Positions 26,401 through 34,713 of a stretch of DNA of 64,000 nt are shown here, one piece after another. Both the position numbers and the translations under genes were made by a program. The first letter of the stretch is position 1. Every line of letters starts with the position of its first letter. Below the pieces are notes generated by a model. That model searched no databases. It was not told the origin of the DNA and saw only the letters and a list, made by a program, of their open reading frames with translations. Location of the stretch: contig JBFXDX010000010.1 in assembly GCA_050180705.1 (NCBI GenBank), forward strand, positions 103,551 to 167,550, given 5' to 3'. This DNA is from SB25 sp050180705 (GTDB lineage Bacteria; Bacteroidota; Bacteroidia; Bacteroidales; Tenuifilaceae).

Positions 26401-28713
26401 GGCGGAACAGGCGTATTAACCTATACTTTACAGCCTATTGGCACTGTAAATAATACTGGAATATTCAATGGTTTGGGAGCAGGAACGTACCAGGTTGTCG
26501 TTACTGATGAGAATGGGTGTACTGTTCAAACAGGAGACTTGGTTATTAGTGGAGTATCTATTGTTGTGACGCCAACTATGGTCAGTTGCCATGGGCTTTC
26601 CGATGGACAGATTCTGGTTTCAATAACTGGCGGATTTCCTCCGTTCAGCGTTAACTGTACTCAAATCTCTGAGATGAATAGTATGACGGTAACTAATCCA
26701 AACCCTGGTGAATATTTAATTGAAGGGCTACCCGCTGATACATTCATGATTTCCATTACTGATGCAACATTACATGCTTTTCCAAACCGTCAGGTAATCA
26801 TAACAGAGCCCGATACTCTTGTTGCAAGTTTTAACAATCTTATAAGTCCTGCATGTCATGGCGTTAGTGATGGTAGCGTTGAGTTTAATATTACAGGAGG
26901 AACCCCCGATTACACTATAACTTGGGATGGAGGTTCTTCTGTTGGTAATATTGCAACAAATGTTGGTGTAGGAACTCATATTTTCACAATTACAGATTCT
27001 AATGGTTGTATTGCAACAGTAAATGATGTTCCCGAAATTGTTGAGCCCGATTCTATTGAAATAACGGAATTTGTAAAAACTGATTTAACTTGTAATGGGC
27101 AACCTACAGGTAGAATCACTGTTACTGCAACTGGAGGAACGGGAACCTTTACCTATGTGATTAATGGACCTGTCAACGATGCAACAAACGATGGATTGTT
27201 TGTGAATTTACCTGCAGGTTCTTATACTTTATCGATTACCGATGGCAATGGTTGTTCTGCTGTTGTTGATATAAATCCTATTGAGTTAACAGAACCTACT
27301 CCAATGTTAATAACAGGGGAGGCGTATGCAGACTCGTTGGTTTGTCCTAACTCTACCGATGGTTATGTTCAGAATGTTAATGTTACAGGAGGTACACCTG
27401 ACTATACTTATCTATGGTCGAATGGCAAAACAACAAAAGATGTTACGGGGTTAACAGTGGGAACGTATACATTGTATGTAACGGATGCTAATTACTGTAT
27501 CGATTCTGCTAAGTTTAATATTCTTGGGCCAGATTCTCTTATTCTATTTGCTCAAATTGATTCTGCAGACTGTAGACATCTTTGGTTTGGCACAAGTGGA
27601 GGTACTGAAATTAAAGATTTCGGTGCAATTACTATAAATTCATCCATTGGAGGCAATGGAAGCATTGATGACTTTACATTCCTTTGGAATTATCCTACTG
27701 ATAATCCTAGTACAGAGCGTACTCTTTCAAATATTTCTGGTGGAATATATGAGTTAACTGTAACTGATAAGAAAGAATGTGTTTATACATTTAATTACAC
27801 TGTGCCAGTTAAATTTAGGTATAATTATTTTGCTGATGCAGGGAAAGATACAACGGTATGTTATAATAATCCTGTAGAACTTCAAGGTGCAGTTTGGGGC
27901 GGTGCAAGTGATTTAACTTTTGCATACGATTGGTTCTTAGTTCCGGAAACAGCTGGTGAGCCTCTATACCAAAATACTGACAAAATCACAATTCAACTGA
28001 CCGATTCACAAACATATATGTTGAGAGTAATTGATAGTGATTCTGCTTGTTTTGATGAAACCACTGTTACTTTATCGGCTTACCCCGAAATTGGACTTGA
28101 AGTTCCTCTTTATATTTCTGCAGTTCAGGATACAATTATTTCGGTATTAATGGGTAAGGAGTTTAATATGGATGTTATTGTAAAGGATGTATCATCCGAA
28201 ATAAACTTCCAATGGAAGCCTGCCGAGATGTTTATTCCATCGAACAGTTGGAATTCAACTTTAATTTACAACGATGAGATAAAGAATCAGATATCATCCG
28301 ATAGGTTTGTAACGCTTCAGGATCCTATTACTCGACGTAGAACTGAGTTTATTCTGGTTGATGTAATTGCAACAACCGAGATGGGCTGTACTGATTCTAT
28401 AAGATTATACACAAAAGTTGTTAACGACTTGGCGTTTGGTAATGTATTTTCACCCAATGGCGATGGAATTAACGATGTTTGGTCAGTTCCAAAGGATTAT
28501 TTATTCCCCGATTTGGAAATTGAAATATTTAACCGATGGGGATCGCTGGTTTGGTCGGCAAAGGGCGATAAAGCGGTTAAAGGATGGAATGGAAGAACCA
28601 ATAGTGGTCATGAATTACCAATAGGTACCTATTACTATGTGGTTAAATTCAATGCAAAAGCGCAGGGCGCTAGTTGGAAGCCGGTTACTGGTTCTGTTAC
28701 AATTGTTAAGTAG
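20500..28713 (+). CDS. Giant SprB-repeat adhesin with T9SS type B sorting domain
   Basis: 2,737 residues. Signal peptide 1-29 (MRRVSKYITHILALFIIYAL...SGQ). Ig-like modules to about 200; six units of 81 residues (about 204-688, each with EVCYDG/VVCYDG, SVVWY and YTAWAES), four of them nearly identical in DNA; two NxISADQ...GGSGSY units (about 780-965); then about 18 SprB-type repeats (about 970-2340; pattern xDxTCxGxxDGxIxxxxxGGxxPxxY...VxDxxGC); and a C-terminal CHU_C domain (FSPNGDGINDVW, IFNRWGSLVW, PIGTYYYVVKF, final SVTIVK). This is the architecture of SprB-like gliding adhesins and other T9SS type B surface proteins. It sits in an operon between a small secreted protein and a PorP/SprF protein. 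The four near-identical units can recombine, so copy number may vary between strains. Confidence 0.92.
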   Translation: MRRVSKYITHILALFIIYALSSFSSLSGQTLNVFILYGENAVTDVEACQGSTVALTVEVYGGSGTGHTYTWSGDINPLYFNDLGDLVSYKNTTPSGTYNLTVDVTDDGGFSGSASVTVVIKPSPLSDIVANGPTTFCEGDYVELEETNGQTDVTYQWQRNFSNISGATNYNYNAYLSGNYRVRVSGSNGCSKLSGIISVTANAAPTAPTGSDLEVCYDGVSHNASATAPAGTSVVWYNAATGGSVTVAPSGTTAGIYTAWAESVDDITACVSSTRTQVTLTINALPSAPTGSNVVVCYDGASHSASATAPSGSSVVWYTAATGGSVTTAPTGTAAGVYTAWAESVNNTSGCVSSTRTQVTLTINALPSAPTGSNVVVCYDGASHSASATAPSGSSVVWYTAATGGSVTTAPTGTAAGVYTAWAESVNNTSGCVSSTRTQVTLTINALPSAPTGSNVVVCYDGASHSASATAPSGSSVVWYTAATGGSVTTAPTGTAAGVYTAWAESVNNTSGCVSSTRTQVTLTINALPSAPTGSNVVVCYDGASHSASATAPSGSSVVWYTAATGGSVTTAPTGTAAGVYTAWAESVNNTSGCVSSTRTQVTLTINTLPAAPTGSDVEVCYDGASHSASATAPAGASVVWYDAATGGNVTTAPTGTTVGTYTAWAESAYGASGCVSETRTEVTLTINPLPTQFSVTGGGNYCFGDAGALVGLSDSEIGVSYTLYKDGAPTTTVVAGTGNAISFGPQTTGTYTVYAQIDATGCTQVMSGSAVASEIPAIVGNSISADQIICSGTVPAQLTGPIPTGGSGSYSYRWQKSTTSISGPFTNITGATGQSYSPGALSQTTYYRRIVTSGSCISISNVLTITVNPVISNNTITADQSICYNTAPSQLDGSSPSGGSGSYTYIWQSSTAGAAGPFSDVVGATDINYQPGNLTQDTWFRRIVLSPPCSDNISNTVLITVSPEFSVSSFTSSDPTCNGYANGSATANLTGGTAPFIYSWNTTPEQTTQTATGLSAGVNYIVTVTDASLCVAIGNITLTEPAAIALLSVTPTDVTGCYGDTNGAIQIEGAGGTTNYTYSLYEGATLITSQTPVFPAGANFTGLGAGSYSVSITDVNSCPAYTENNIVVSEPTELVISDVQTTSISCAGYSDGTITIIASGGTGALEYTIDGLTYQASNVFAVGEGYYDISVRDANGCSTSWPIQIEMVDPSAISFNYEITNITTCNGDNSGKISISNVAGGSETGYEYSIYIPEAWGLNSLFENLPGGATNPYYIKVKDSYGCIEVGNNGNPIYINQPAPISFNVVTTDVTTCWYNTNGTIKINSVSGGTGSKQVSIDGVTYYPTTKTFNVGVGSYTVYVRDANGCIATKSAVVSGPPAIVIDAVTITDATCFGASNGEFDATASGGTPPLEYSIDGVTYQATGLFTGLVGGTYTLNVRDANGCVLDQDVVVGQPPVLYFSQQDVAPITCNGANDGEITLTAAGGNAPYSYSITGGAPYSNTTGTFTGLSAATYTVAVLDNNGCEVLGDDLTVTEPDPISITSQASTDILCFGESNGTISVTATGGTNPLVYSLLDAGSNVVATSTDGNFTGVALGTYTVAVDDAHYCGPVVAGPFTISQPALLDFTYTTVDLTCYNDGTGEISVNATGGIAPYEYSFDGGVTIVGSNILGGLNGGDYTVIVRDANSCETSQVVTIIAPAELIISLDVTNISCSSLADGQIVANVSGGNTSIPYQYRIDGGAWQASNTFTGLSDATYFIEAIDASGCIIGDNASIVAPTAISIDNVTPVNPTCTSKGSITVEASGGTGILTYTLNPGAIQTNTTGVFNDLDIGTYTVDIIDANGCGPVTSAPIVLSAPALISLDDVIVTDVTGCYGNNDGTITVVASGGTVPLQYSIDNGVTYQASNAFTGLSANTYEVVVNDVNNCPQNSTVTISQPVELVITGFSVVQETTAGSGDGSISVTASGGTGVLTYTLQPIGTVNNTGIFNGLGAGTYQVVVTDENGCTVQTGDLVISGVSIVVTPTMVSCHGLSDGQILVSITGGFPPFSVNCTQISEMNSMTVTNPNPGEYLIEGLPADTFMISITDATLHAFPNRQVIITEPDTLVASFNNLISPACHGVSDGSVEFNITGGTPDYTITWDGGSSVGNIATNVGVGTHIFTITDSNGCIATVNDVPEIVEPDSIEITEFVKTDLTCNGQPTGRITVTATGGTGTFTYVINGPVNDATNDGLFVNLPAGSYTLSITDGNGCSAVVDINPIELTEPTPMLITGEAYADSLVCPNSTDGYVQNVNVTGGTPDYTYLWSNGKTTKDVTGLTVGTYTLYVTDANYCIDSAKFNILGPDSLILFAQIDSADCRHLWFGTSGGTEIKDFGAITINSSIGGNGSIDDFTFLWNYPTDNPSTERTLSNISGGIYELTVTDKKECVYTFNYTVPVKFRYNYFADAGKDTTVCYNNPVELQGAVWGGASDLTFAYDWFLVPETAGEPLYQNTDKITIQLTDSQTYMLRVIDSDSACFDETTVTLSAYPEIGLEVPLYISAVQDTIISVLMGKEFNMDVIVKDVSSEINFQWKPAEMFIPSNSWNSTLIYNDEIKNQISSDRFVTLQDPITRRRTEFILVDVIATTEMGCTDSIRLYTKVVNDLAFGNVFSPNGDGINDVWSVPKDYLFPDLEIEIFNRWGSLVWSAKGDKAVKGWNGRTNSGHELPIGTYYYVVKFNAKAQGASWKPVTGSVTIVK
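21351..22322 (+). repeat. Four near-identical 243-bp tandem repeats, a duplicated 486-bp pair
   Basis: Units begin at 21351, 21594, 21837 and 22080, exactly 243 bp (81 codons) apart. Units 1 and 3 read the same, units 2 and 4 read the same until the diverging tail of unit 4, and the two pairs differ at about five synonymous positions (for example AGT/AGC, TAT/TAC, CCG/CCT, TCG/TCA, ACT/ACC). The simplest history is one recent duplication of a 486-bp two-unit block. Confidence 0.9.
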
Positions 28714-28740
28714 AATAGAATACCTGATAATATTTGGGTT

Positions 28741-29682
28741 ATGATAATTAAAAATGTAAAAAGAGGATTCCTATTTGTACTAATTACAGTATTTGCAATA
28801 GTTGCAGCATCGCCTGTTCGTGCACAGCAAATTCCTCACTATACACAGTATATGTTTAATACATTTCTTACTAATCCTGCTGTTGCTGGTACTTATAAGT
28901 ATTATCAAATGCGATTGAATAATCGCTATCAATGGGTAGGTATTAATGACGCTCCATATACAGTAAATATGAGTTTTTATGGACCGTTCGAGAAAAAAGA
29001 CATGGGCTGGGGTGCTAGTATTGGTAATGATGCAACAGGTCCAACTAGTCGGACTAATGTGATGGGTACGTATGCTTATAATATGCAGATTGCTGGTTCT
29101 GGAATGAGAATTTCGGGAGGTATTTCATTTGGGATGCTGATGTATAAGTTAGATGGATCTAAATTAACAACAGGAGAAGAGGCTGATCCATACTACGACC
29201 CCGCAATTCTTGAATCCACCAAATCAGTTTTTACACCTGACGCATCAATTGGATTTTACCTATGGAGTTCCTCTTTTAATGTAGGGTTTGCTGCTCATCA
29301 GTTGTTTGGACAACGTATGAAATTTTACTCAGAACCGATTGAAGATAGTAGATTAAAGCAACATTTTATGTTGAGTGGGGGGTATTGGCTAAACTTAAAT
29401 AGATATATGCAATTCGAAACTGCATTATTGCTAAAATACATGGTTTCGAGTCCAATGCAGGTGGAGTGGAATGGAAAAATAGAATATCGTCAGCGATATT
29501 ATCAGATATGGGGAGGTTTATCTGTACGTTGGAAGGATGCCGTTGCTGTAATGGTTGGTGGTACTTATAGGAATAAATACACTTTTGGCTATTCTTTCGA
29601 TTGGAGTTTATTGGGTATAAGCAAGTATAATTCTGGATCGCACGAAATTATGGTTGGCTATATGTTTGATAAGATTAAGTAA
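28741..29682 (+). CDS. PorP/SprF family type IX secretion outer-membrane protein
   Basis: 313 residues with a signal peptide (hydrophobic 10-26, ending VRAQQ), then the family signature IPHYTQYMFNTFLTNPAVAGT and a beta-rich barrel region; the C terminus SGSHEIMVGYMFD mirrors the paralogue at 12631-13518. It starts 27 bases after the giant adhesin and is the expected SprF-type partner needed to bring that adhesin to the surface. A terminator follows, closing the three-gene operon. Confidence 0.92.
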   Translation: MIIKNVKRGFLFVLITVFAIVAASPVRAQQIPHYTQYMFNTFLTNPAVAGTYKYYQMRLNNRYQWVGINDAPYTVNMSFYGPFEKKDMGWGASIGNDATGPTSRTNVMGTYAYNMQIAGSGMRISGGISFGMLMYKLDGSKLTTGEEADPYYDPAILESTKSVFTPDASIGFYLWSSSFNVGFAAHQLFGQRMKFYSEPIEDSRLKQHFMLSGGYWLNLNRYMQFETALLLKYMVSSPMQVEWNGKIEYRQRYYQIWGGLSVRWKDAVAVMVGGTYRNKYTFGYSFDWSLLGISKYNSGSHEIMVGYMFDKIK

Positions 29683-29701
29683 TTTATCATTTTAATAATC
29701 T

Positions 29702-29734
29702 AAAACCGGGATATTCTGTCTCGGTTTTCTTTTT
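29702..29734 (+). terminator. Terminator of the second adhesin operon
   Basis: AAAACCGGGA (29702-29711) pairs with TCTCGGTTTT (29719-29728) with one G-U pair and a 7-base loop, followed by CTTTTT. Confidence 0.8.
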
Positions 29735-29807
29735 GGATAAAATTCATGTAGATTTGCATTGATTTTGACTAATAAGGTAACCATTTGATACAATAATATT
29801 TCGAAGC

Positions 29808-30677
29808 ATGAAAAATAACATACGAACATTCCTATTTATTTTCATCGGATTGCTATTAACTGTTTCTTGTAGTAACAAAAAGCAAATCATTCCTGAAAAG
29901 GACATGGTTATGATACTAAAAAATGTTTACCTTATTGACGGTTCTGTCAATATGTCCAAAAAATATAATTTAAATTCGAAAGATTCAATAGAGTACTATG
30001 AGCCTATTTTAGATTCATATGGATATACAACAGCACAGTTTGATAGTTCAATAAAATACTATTCTCAGCAAACGGAGATATTTGATGAGATACTTGACAG
30101 AGTAATCATTGAATTATCAAAAATGGAAGAAAAACCCGAGGAGAAAAATTTATCCGATAGTTTGTCAAATCAACCCTACGATACAGCATTAAATCTTTGG
30201 CCTCATAAAACATACTGGGATATGGCTGTCGATCATAGTTTGAATCCCTCACTTGGGTTTGACATTCCAGTTAAAGGTTTTGGTAAATATACAATCTCGT
30301 TTGATGCACAAATATTTGCAGATGACAATTCTGAAGATACTCGCTTGTATGTATTTTTCTTTTATGACGATAAATCCACAATTGGTAAACGTATAAATTC
30401 AACTTTCAAAACATATCCTAAAGACAGCGTTATTAGAAATTATAAATATACACTTGAACTAACAGATTCTTTAGTTACTCATTTTAATGGATGGCTTTAC
30501 GATCATGGTGGTGAAAGAAAAGATTTAAAGCGTCATGCTATTTTTAATCATTTATTAGTAACATATAAACCAACTGAAAAAGATTCCGTGCTTCAAACAA
30601 TTATCAATGAGAAGCCCATAAAAAAGTCTCTAAAACAGTTGAAGTTATCCAATAAACGTAAGGAACGGGTGCAATAA
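29808..30677 (+). CDS. DUF4296-family lipoprotein
   Basis: 289 residues with a lipoprotein signal peptide (LLLTVSC, lipidated Cys at about residue 21). Residues about 28-110 follow the DUF4296 pattern: IIPEKDMVMILKNVYLIDG, Y..ILDSYGYTTAQFDSSIKYY, then a short helical tail. The C-terminal half (about 130-270) is beta-rich and unlike the usual short DUF4296 proteins, which end near residue 120-150. Function unknown, presumably in the periplasm or outer membrane. The amidohydrolase gene begins 2 bases after its stop, so they are translationally linked. Confidence 0.8.
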   Translation: MKNNIRTFLFIFIGLLLTVSCSNKKQIIPEKDMVMILKNVYLIDGSVNMSKKYNLNSKDSIEYYEPILDSYGYTTAQFDSSIKYYSQQTEIFDEILDRVIIELSKMEEKPEEKNLSDSLSNQPYDTALNLWPHKTYWDMAVDHSLNPSLGFDIPVKGFGKYTISFDAQIFADDNSEDTRLYVFFFYDDKSTIGKRINSTFKTYPKDSVIRNYKYTLELTDSLVTHFNGWLYDHGGERKDLKRHAIFNHLLVTYKPTEKDSVLQTIINEKPIKKSLKQLKLSNKRKERVQ

Positions 30678-30679
30678 AG

Positions 30680-31861
30680 ATGCGTCGTTACTCTGCAAAC
30701 TACATATTTTCAGTAGCACAACCGCCTATTAAAAATGGCATTGTTGAGGTTGACGAACATGGTGTGATAGTAAATATCATTAATCCTGGAGAATCTTTTA
30801 AGGAGATACATAGTACAGAGTTTTATAATGGAGTAATTGTTCCAGGTTTTGTTAATGCTCATTGTCATTTAGAGTTGTCTCATCTCTTTGGAAAAATCCC
30901 TAAGGGTTTGGGAATTGCAGGTTTTATTAAATATGTCTCGGAGCAACGTTTGGTATCTCAGTCCGATATTGATAAATCAATAGAAAAGGCAATTTTTGAA
31001 TTGGAGCGATTGGGAACTGTTGCCGTGGGCGATATCTGTAATGTAACCGATACCTTAAAATTTAAGAGTAAGTCTAGTATATTCTTTCACAATTTTATTG
31101 AAGTATTTGGTGTTAATCTCAATACTGTCAGTGCTACAATAAATAGAGTTGTTAAAGTTCAGGACGACTTTAAGGCAGTATATCCTCATTCAACATCAAT
31201 AACGCCGCACTCAACCTATGCATTATCTAGTGCATTGTGGAGTAAGGTGGAGGAACTTTTGAGGGAACAGGATGCTCCTGTAAGTATTCATTTTGCTGAG
31301 AGTTTGCCTGAGTATGAGTTTTTACGCAATGGTACAGGTCCGATCCTTGATCGTTACAAATTGTTTGGAGTTCCTTTTGAATCGCCCTTTGAATTATCTC
31401 CGACTAGTGTAGTTCAGGATCATATCTGCAAGTACAAAAATGTTTTACTCATTCATAATACCTTTGCTTCTATTGAGGAATTGATTGAACTTAAAAATCA
31501 TTTTTCAAAGACTACTTTTGTAACTTGTCCTGAGTCGAATTTGTACATTGAGGGGAAGTTACCCGATTTATCTTCAATGTTCGAGAGCCGTTTGCGTATT
31601 GCCCTTGGAACCGATAGTCTTGCCAGTGCCACAACATTATCTATGCTCTATCATATCAATTTAATTCTGGAGAATTTTCCTAATATTCCTTTTGCAGAAG
31701 TACTTAAATGGGCAACTCTTAATGGGGCCGAGGCTTTAAGTGTTTCAGAGAAATATGGAAGTATCGAGCAAGGTAAAAGTCCAGGATTGAATCTCATTAC
31801 AAACTTCGATTTTGCCAACATGCAACCAAGTCGAAACAGTTCTGTTCGGCGTTTGGTGTAG
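30680..31861 (+). CDS. Amidohydrolase-superfamily deaminase-like enzyme
   Basis: 393 residues. The metal-binding HxH is His61 and His63 in VPGFVNAHCHLELSH; further motifs are HSTYALS, SIHFAES, LIHNTFAS and LGTDSLAS, the usual His and Asp ligands of subtype III amidohydrolases. The NAHCHLELSHL form resembles S-adenosylhomocysteine/aminodeoxyfutalosine deaminase-type enzymes. A role in futalosine menaquinone synthesis is possible, but no other mqn gene is in the window, so the substrate is open. It is in tight operon with the DUF4296 lipoprotein. Confidence 0.75.
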   Translation: MRRYSANYIFSVAQPPIKNGIVEVDEHGVIVNIINPGESFKEIHSTEFYNGVIVPGFVNAHCHLELSHLFGKIPKGLGIAGFIKYVSEQRLVSQSDIDKSIEKAIFELERLGTVAVGDICNVTDTLKFKSKSSIFFHNFIEVFGVNLNTVSATINRVVKVQDDFKAVYPHSTSITPHSTYALSSALWSKVEELLREQDAPVSIHFAESLPEYEFLRNGTGPILDRYKLFGVPFESPFELSPTSVVQDHICKYKNVLLIHNTFASIEELIELKNHFSKTTFVTCPESNLYIEGKLPDLSSMFESRLRIALGTDSLASATTLSMLYHINLILENFPNIPFAEVLKWATLNGAEALSVSEKYGSIEQGKSPGLNLITNFDFANMQPSRNSSVRRLV

Positions 31862-31949
31862 ATTGATTTGCGTGAACTTTGTTGCGATTTTGTGGTTTTA
31901 AACATAGTTGCTATCTACTAATGAACCAATAATCATTTATTAAATAAGG

Positions 31950-31957
31950 TATCTTTG
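31950..31957 (+). promoter_or_regulatory. Candidate -7 box (TATCTTTG) before the radical SAM gene
   Basis: Exact TAnnTTTG, 23 bases before the start codon; no convincing -33 element. Confidence 0.45.
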
Positions 31958-31980
31958 TACGTTATTCAAATCTGGAAATT

Positions 31981-32754
31981 ATGGCTACTTTTCTTTTCGA
32001 TAGTATTGTATTTGGTCCTATTCGCAGTCGGAGATTAGGTGTTTCGTTAGGAATCAACTTATTGCCAACAGACAGTAAGGTTTGCTCATTTGATTGTATA
32101 TATTGCGAATGTGGTTGGACCAATTCAATGGTAAGTGGGAGTTTGCCAAGCCGGGAGCAAGTACGATGGGCATTAGATAAAAAGTTAAGTGAGATGCTTT
32201 ACATGGGTGAGAAATTAGATGTAATCACCTTTGCAGGAAATGGTGAGCCTACGTTACATCCTGATTTTACTGGAATAATAGATGATACTATTGATATTCG
32301 TGGAAAATATTTTCCCGATGCTAGAGTTGCAGTTCTTTCTAATTCTACAATGATTCATAAGCCAGAGATTATTTCGGCTTTAAAGCGTATCGATCAGAAT
32401 ATTCTAAAGTTGGACTCCGCTTTCGACACCACCATTCAATTGCTCAATCAGCCAATGATGAAGTTTGATGTTAAAACTTTAGTAAAGCATTTGAAGGAGT
32501 TTGATGGTAATTTAATAATTCAGACGCTTTTTGTGCGGGGTACAGTGAATAATCAGATTGTAGATAATACTACAGAAGAGGAGATTGAGGCTTGGTTAGG
32601 GTTGATTGGCGAGATTAAACCCAGCGAAGTGATGATTTACACAATTGCTCGAGATACCCCAGCACAAGACTTAATCAAAGTTCCAATTGGTGAATTGAAT
32701 AAAATCGCTGAAAGAGTGAAGGCTTTGGGTTTCGCAGTACAAGTTTCATCGTAA
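31981..32754 (+). CDS. Radical SAM protein
   Basis: 257 residues. The [4Fe-4S]-binding CxxxCxxC is Cys35, Cys39 and Cys42 (VCSFDCIYCECG); ITFAGNGEPTLHPDF is the glycine-rich SAM-binding GGE-like motif. The opening FGPIRSRRLGVSLGINLLP is typical of a widespread family of stand-alone radical SAM proteins related to the wyosine/MoaA-like group. It has no C-terminal auxiliary cluster. Substrate unknown. Its stop codon directly abuts the ATG of the glycosyltransferase (TAAATG), so the two are probably made together. Confidence 0.85.
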   Translation: MATFLFDSIVFGPIRSRRLGVSLGINLLPTDSKVCSFDCIYCECGWTNSMVSGSLPSREQVRWALDKKLSEMLYMGEKLDVITFAGNGEPTLHPDFTGIIDDTIDIRGKYFPDARVAVLSNSTMIHKPEIISALKRIDQNILKLDSAFDTTIQLLNQPMMKFDVKTLVKHLKEFDGNLIIQTLFVRGTVNNQIVDNTTEEEIEAWLGLIGEIKPSEVMIYTIARDTPAQDLIKVPIGELNKIAERVKALGFAVQVSS

Positions 32755-33828
32755 ATGGAGTTAGAGGAAAAGTTGAATATTTTGGTTTGTCCGCTAGGAT
32801 GGGGACTTGGTCATGCTAGTCGCGATATTCCAATTATTGAACGGTTAATTAATATGGGGCATACAGTTTCCATTGCTGGCGATAAATTTCAAATTGATTA
32901 TTTGCAGCGGTATTTTCCTAGCATAAATGCCATTCACTTTCCTTCTTTAAAGGCTAGATATAGCCGGAGTTCATCACAATTTTTCCCGTTACTTTGGGTT
33001 GCATTGCGTTTGCCTTTCTTCAACATTTTTGAGCATTTTCTGTTAATTCGGTTGATTCGAAAGAATGGATTTAACCTAGTTATTTCCGATAATCGTTACG
33101 GATTGTGGAGCCGACAGATAAAAACCGTAATAATTACGCATCAGCTTAGGGTAATTCCACCGTCACCTTTTAAATGGACATTGCCAGTTATTGAGTTTAT
33201 GCTAAAGCGATGGCTGGGGCGATTCAACAATGTTGTAGTTCCAGACTATAACGATGATAGGAGTATTTCTGGATTGCTTTCAAAACCTAATGGATTAGAG
33301 AATCTGCATTATATTGGGCCATTGTCGAGATTTGAAGACATTAATATAGATGTTGATTTTAAGGGATTTGAGTTAGTTGTGGTTGTGTCGGGTCCAGAGC
33401 CTCAGAGAACTATTTTTGTTGATATTGCCGAGAACCTAGCTGTAAAATGGCGGTTGAATTGCCTAATAATTGAAGGAAATCCCGAAAATGGAGTTATTCC
33501 CAGAGTTATTAATGGTGTATGGCATGTTGGGCATTTACCCGATTTACAGTTTGCATTGGCGGTTAAACATGCCAAGTACTTGGTTTTGCGTGGAGGATAT
33601 AGTACCGTAATGGATATGCTTACGTTGGGTATTTCTGGATTGCTGGTACCTACACCCGGACAAACAGAGCAGGAGTATTTGGCTAAATACTTATCGGAGA
33701 GAAATATATTTCGATTCGTTACACAGAAAGACCTTTCTGTCGTAGATATTGAGTTGATGCGGGCAAAAAAGATTGATACTGTTTGGAGAGACAAAGATTC
33801 CTTTGATTTTTTCGATAACCTAATTTAA
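32755..33828 (+). CDS. GT-B (MurG/GT28-like) glycosyltransferase
   Basis: 357 residues. The N-terminal half has the GT-B glycine loop (VCPLGWGLGHASRDIPIIERL), and the C-terminal half has the GT28-like donor site (VVSGPEPQR, GHLPDLQFALAVKHAKYLVLRGGYSTVMDML, LLVPTPGQTEQEYLAKYL). By family it should transfer a sugar from a UDP-sugar donor, perhaps to a lipid or envelope glycan. It is translationally coupled to the radical SAM gene, and its last four bases overlap the convergent LytTR gene (33825-33828). Confidence 0.82.
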   Translation: MELEEKLNILVCPLGWGLGHASRDIPIIERLINMGHTVSIAGDKFQIDYLQRYFPSINAIHFPSLKARYSRSSSQFFPLLWVALRLPFFNIFEHFLLIRLIRKNGFNLVISDNRYGLWSRQIKTVIITHQLRVIPPSPFKWTLPVIEFMLKRWLGRFNNVVVPDYNDDRSISGLLSKPNGLENLHYIGPLSRFEDINIDVDFKGFELVVVVSGPEPQRTIFVDIAENLAVKWRLNCLIIEGNPENGVIPRVINGVWHVGHLPDLQFALAVKHAKYLVLRGGYSTVMDMLTLGISGLLVPTPGQTEQEYLAKYLSERNIFRFVTQKDLSVVDIELMRAKKIDTVWRDKDSFDFFDNLI

Positions 33829-34688
33829 ACTCTCTTCGATAGGCTAAACCGGGTAAAGGTTTCCATTACATTTTGCACGTAGGTTTTCGAAACTGGCAGC
33901 GCAATTGCTGATGGAATGTCGAGTTCAAGATTCAGTTCATCTTTATCCTTACGAAGTATTTTCACCTTTTCGAAGTTTACCATATACGATCTATGGCAAC
34001 GAATAATCTCGGTTCCTTTAAGCGAATCTTCTAATCGCTTTATTGTATTTCGTAGAGTAAAGCGTGCGGCTTTATCCTTGTCGATGTAGTAGATATTAAC
34101 ATAATTATCGGCCGATTCAAGGTAAAGCAGATTCTCAATTTTAACAGAGAAGCGAAGTTCTCCCTTTTCGTCGTGAAAAGGAATCATATTTTTTGATGTA
34201 TCTGTACTTGTTGGATTTTCCGTTAACTTTTGCAGTTCCGATTTTTTTTCAATCCACGAAAAGTACAGCCAAAGAATTGAGTAGGGAAGAAGAAGAACAA
34301 GTGCCGTATTTTTTGCAGAAACCTTAAATAAATCGGGGATAAAACGGGTATCGTGTAGAATAAACTTTTCAAAAAGGGTATAGAATAGTGCCATAAAGAA
34401 AACCTCGGCAATAACCCAAACCAGATAGTGCCAAATAAGTAGTACCTTCTTTTTGGCAACCTGATACATTATTATTCGACTGACTACCACAACCAATACT
34501 CCTGTGAGAATAACTAAACTTGAATAAGCAAAAAACTCCCATTCAGTAACATTGAACCAAGTTTCGGAGCCAAACGGTGCATATATATTGATAAATACCA
34601 AAGCAAAGGCTGCGGTTAGTATTATCAGCCTAACAATATTGACTTTTTCGGTTAAATATTTTGGTAATGGATGTTGAAGGTCGGTCAT
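33825..34688 (-). CDS. Membrane-bound LytTR-domain transcriptional regulator
   Basis: 287 residues. Four membrane segments (about 18-38, 51-74, 81-105, 127-147) precede a LytTR DNA-binding domain (about 175-280: ENLLYLESADNYVNIYY, RNTIKRLEDSL, IIRCHRSYMVNFEKV, LPVSKTYVQ). It lacks a receiver domain and has no kinase next to it, so it probably senses through the membrane domain itself. Its start is close to a candidate promoter (34706-34713), giving a leader of only about 12 nt. Confidence 0.88.
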   Translation of the reverse strand: MTDLQHPLPKYLTEKVNIVRLIILTAAFALVFINIYAPFGSETWFNVTEWEFFAYSSLVILTGVLVVVVSRIIMYQVAKKKVLLIWHYLVWVIAEVFFMALFYTLFEKFILHDTRFIPDLFKVSAKNTALVLLLPYSILWLYFSWIEKKSELQKLTENPTSTDTSKNMIPFHDEKGELRFSVKIENLLYLESADNYVNIYYIDKDKAARFTLRNTIKRLEDSLKGTEIIRCHRSYMVNFEKVKILRKDKDELNLELDIPSAIALPVSKTYVQNVMETFTRFSLSKRV

Positions 34689-34705
34689 GATAATTTTTCA
34701 AACTT

Positions 34706-34713
34706 CAAATTTA
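34706..34713 (-). promoter_or_regulatory. Candidate -7 box for the LytTR regulator
   Basis: On the minus strand reads TAAATTTG (exact TAnnTTTG), 18 bases before the ATG; no clear -33 element. Confidence 0.4.
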
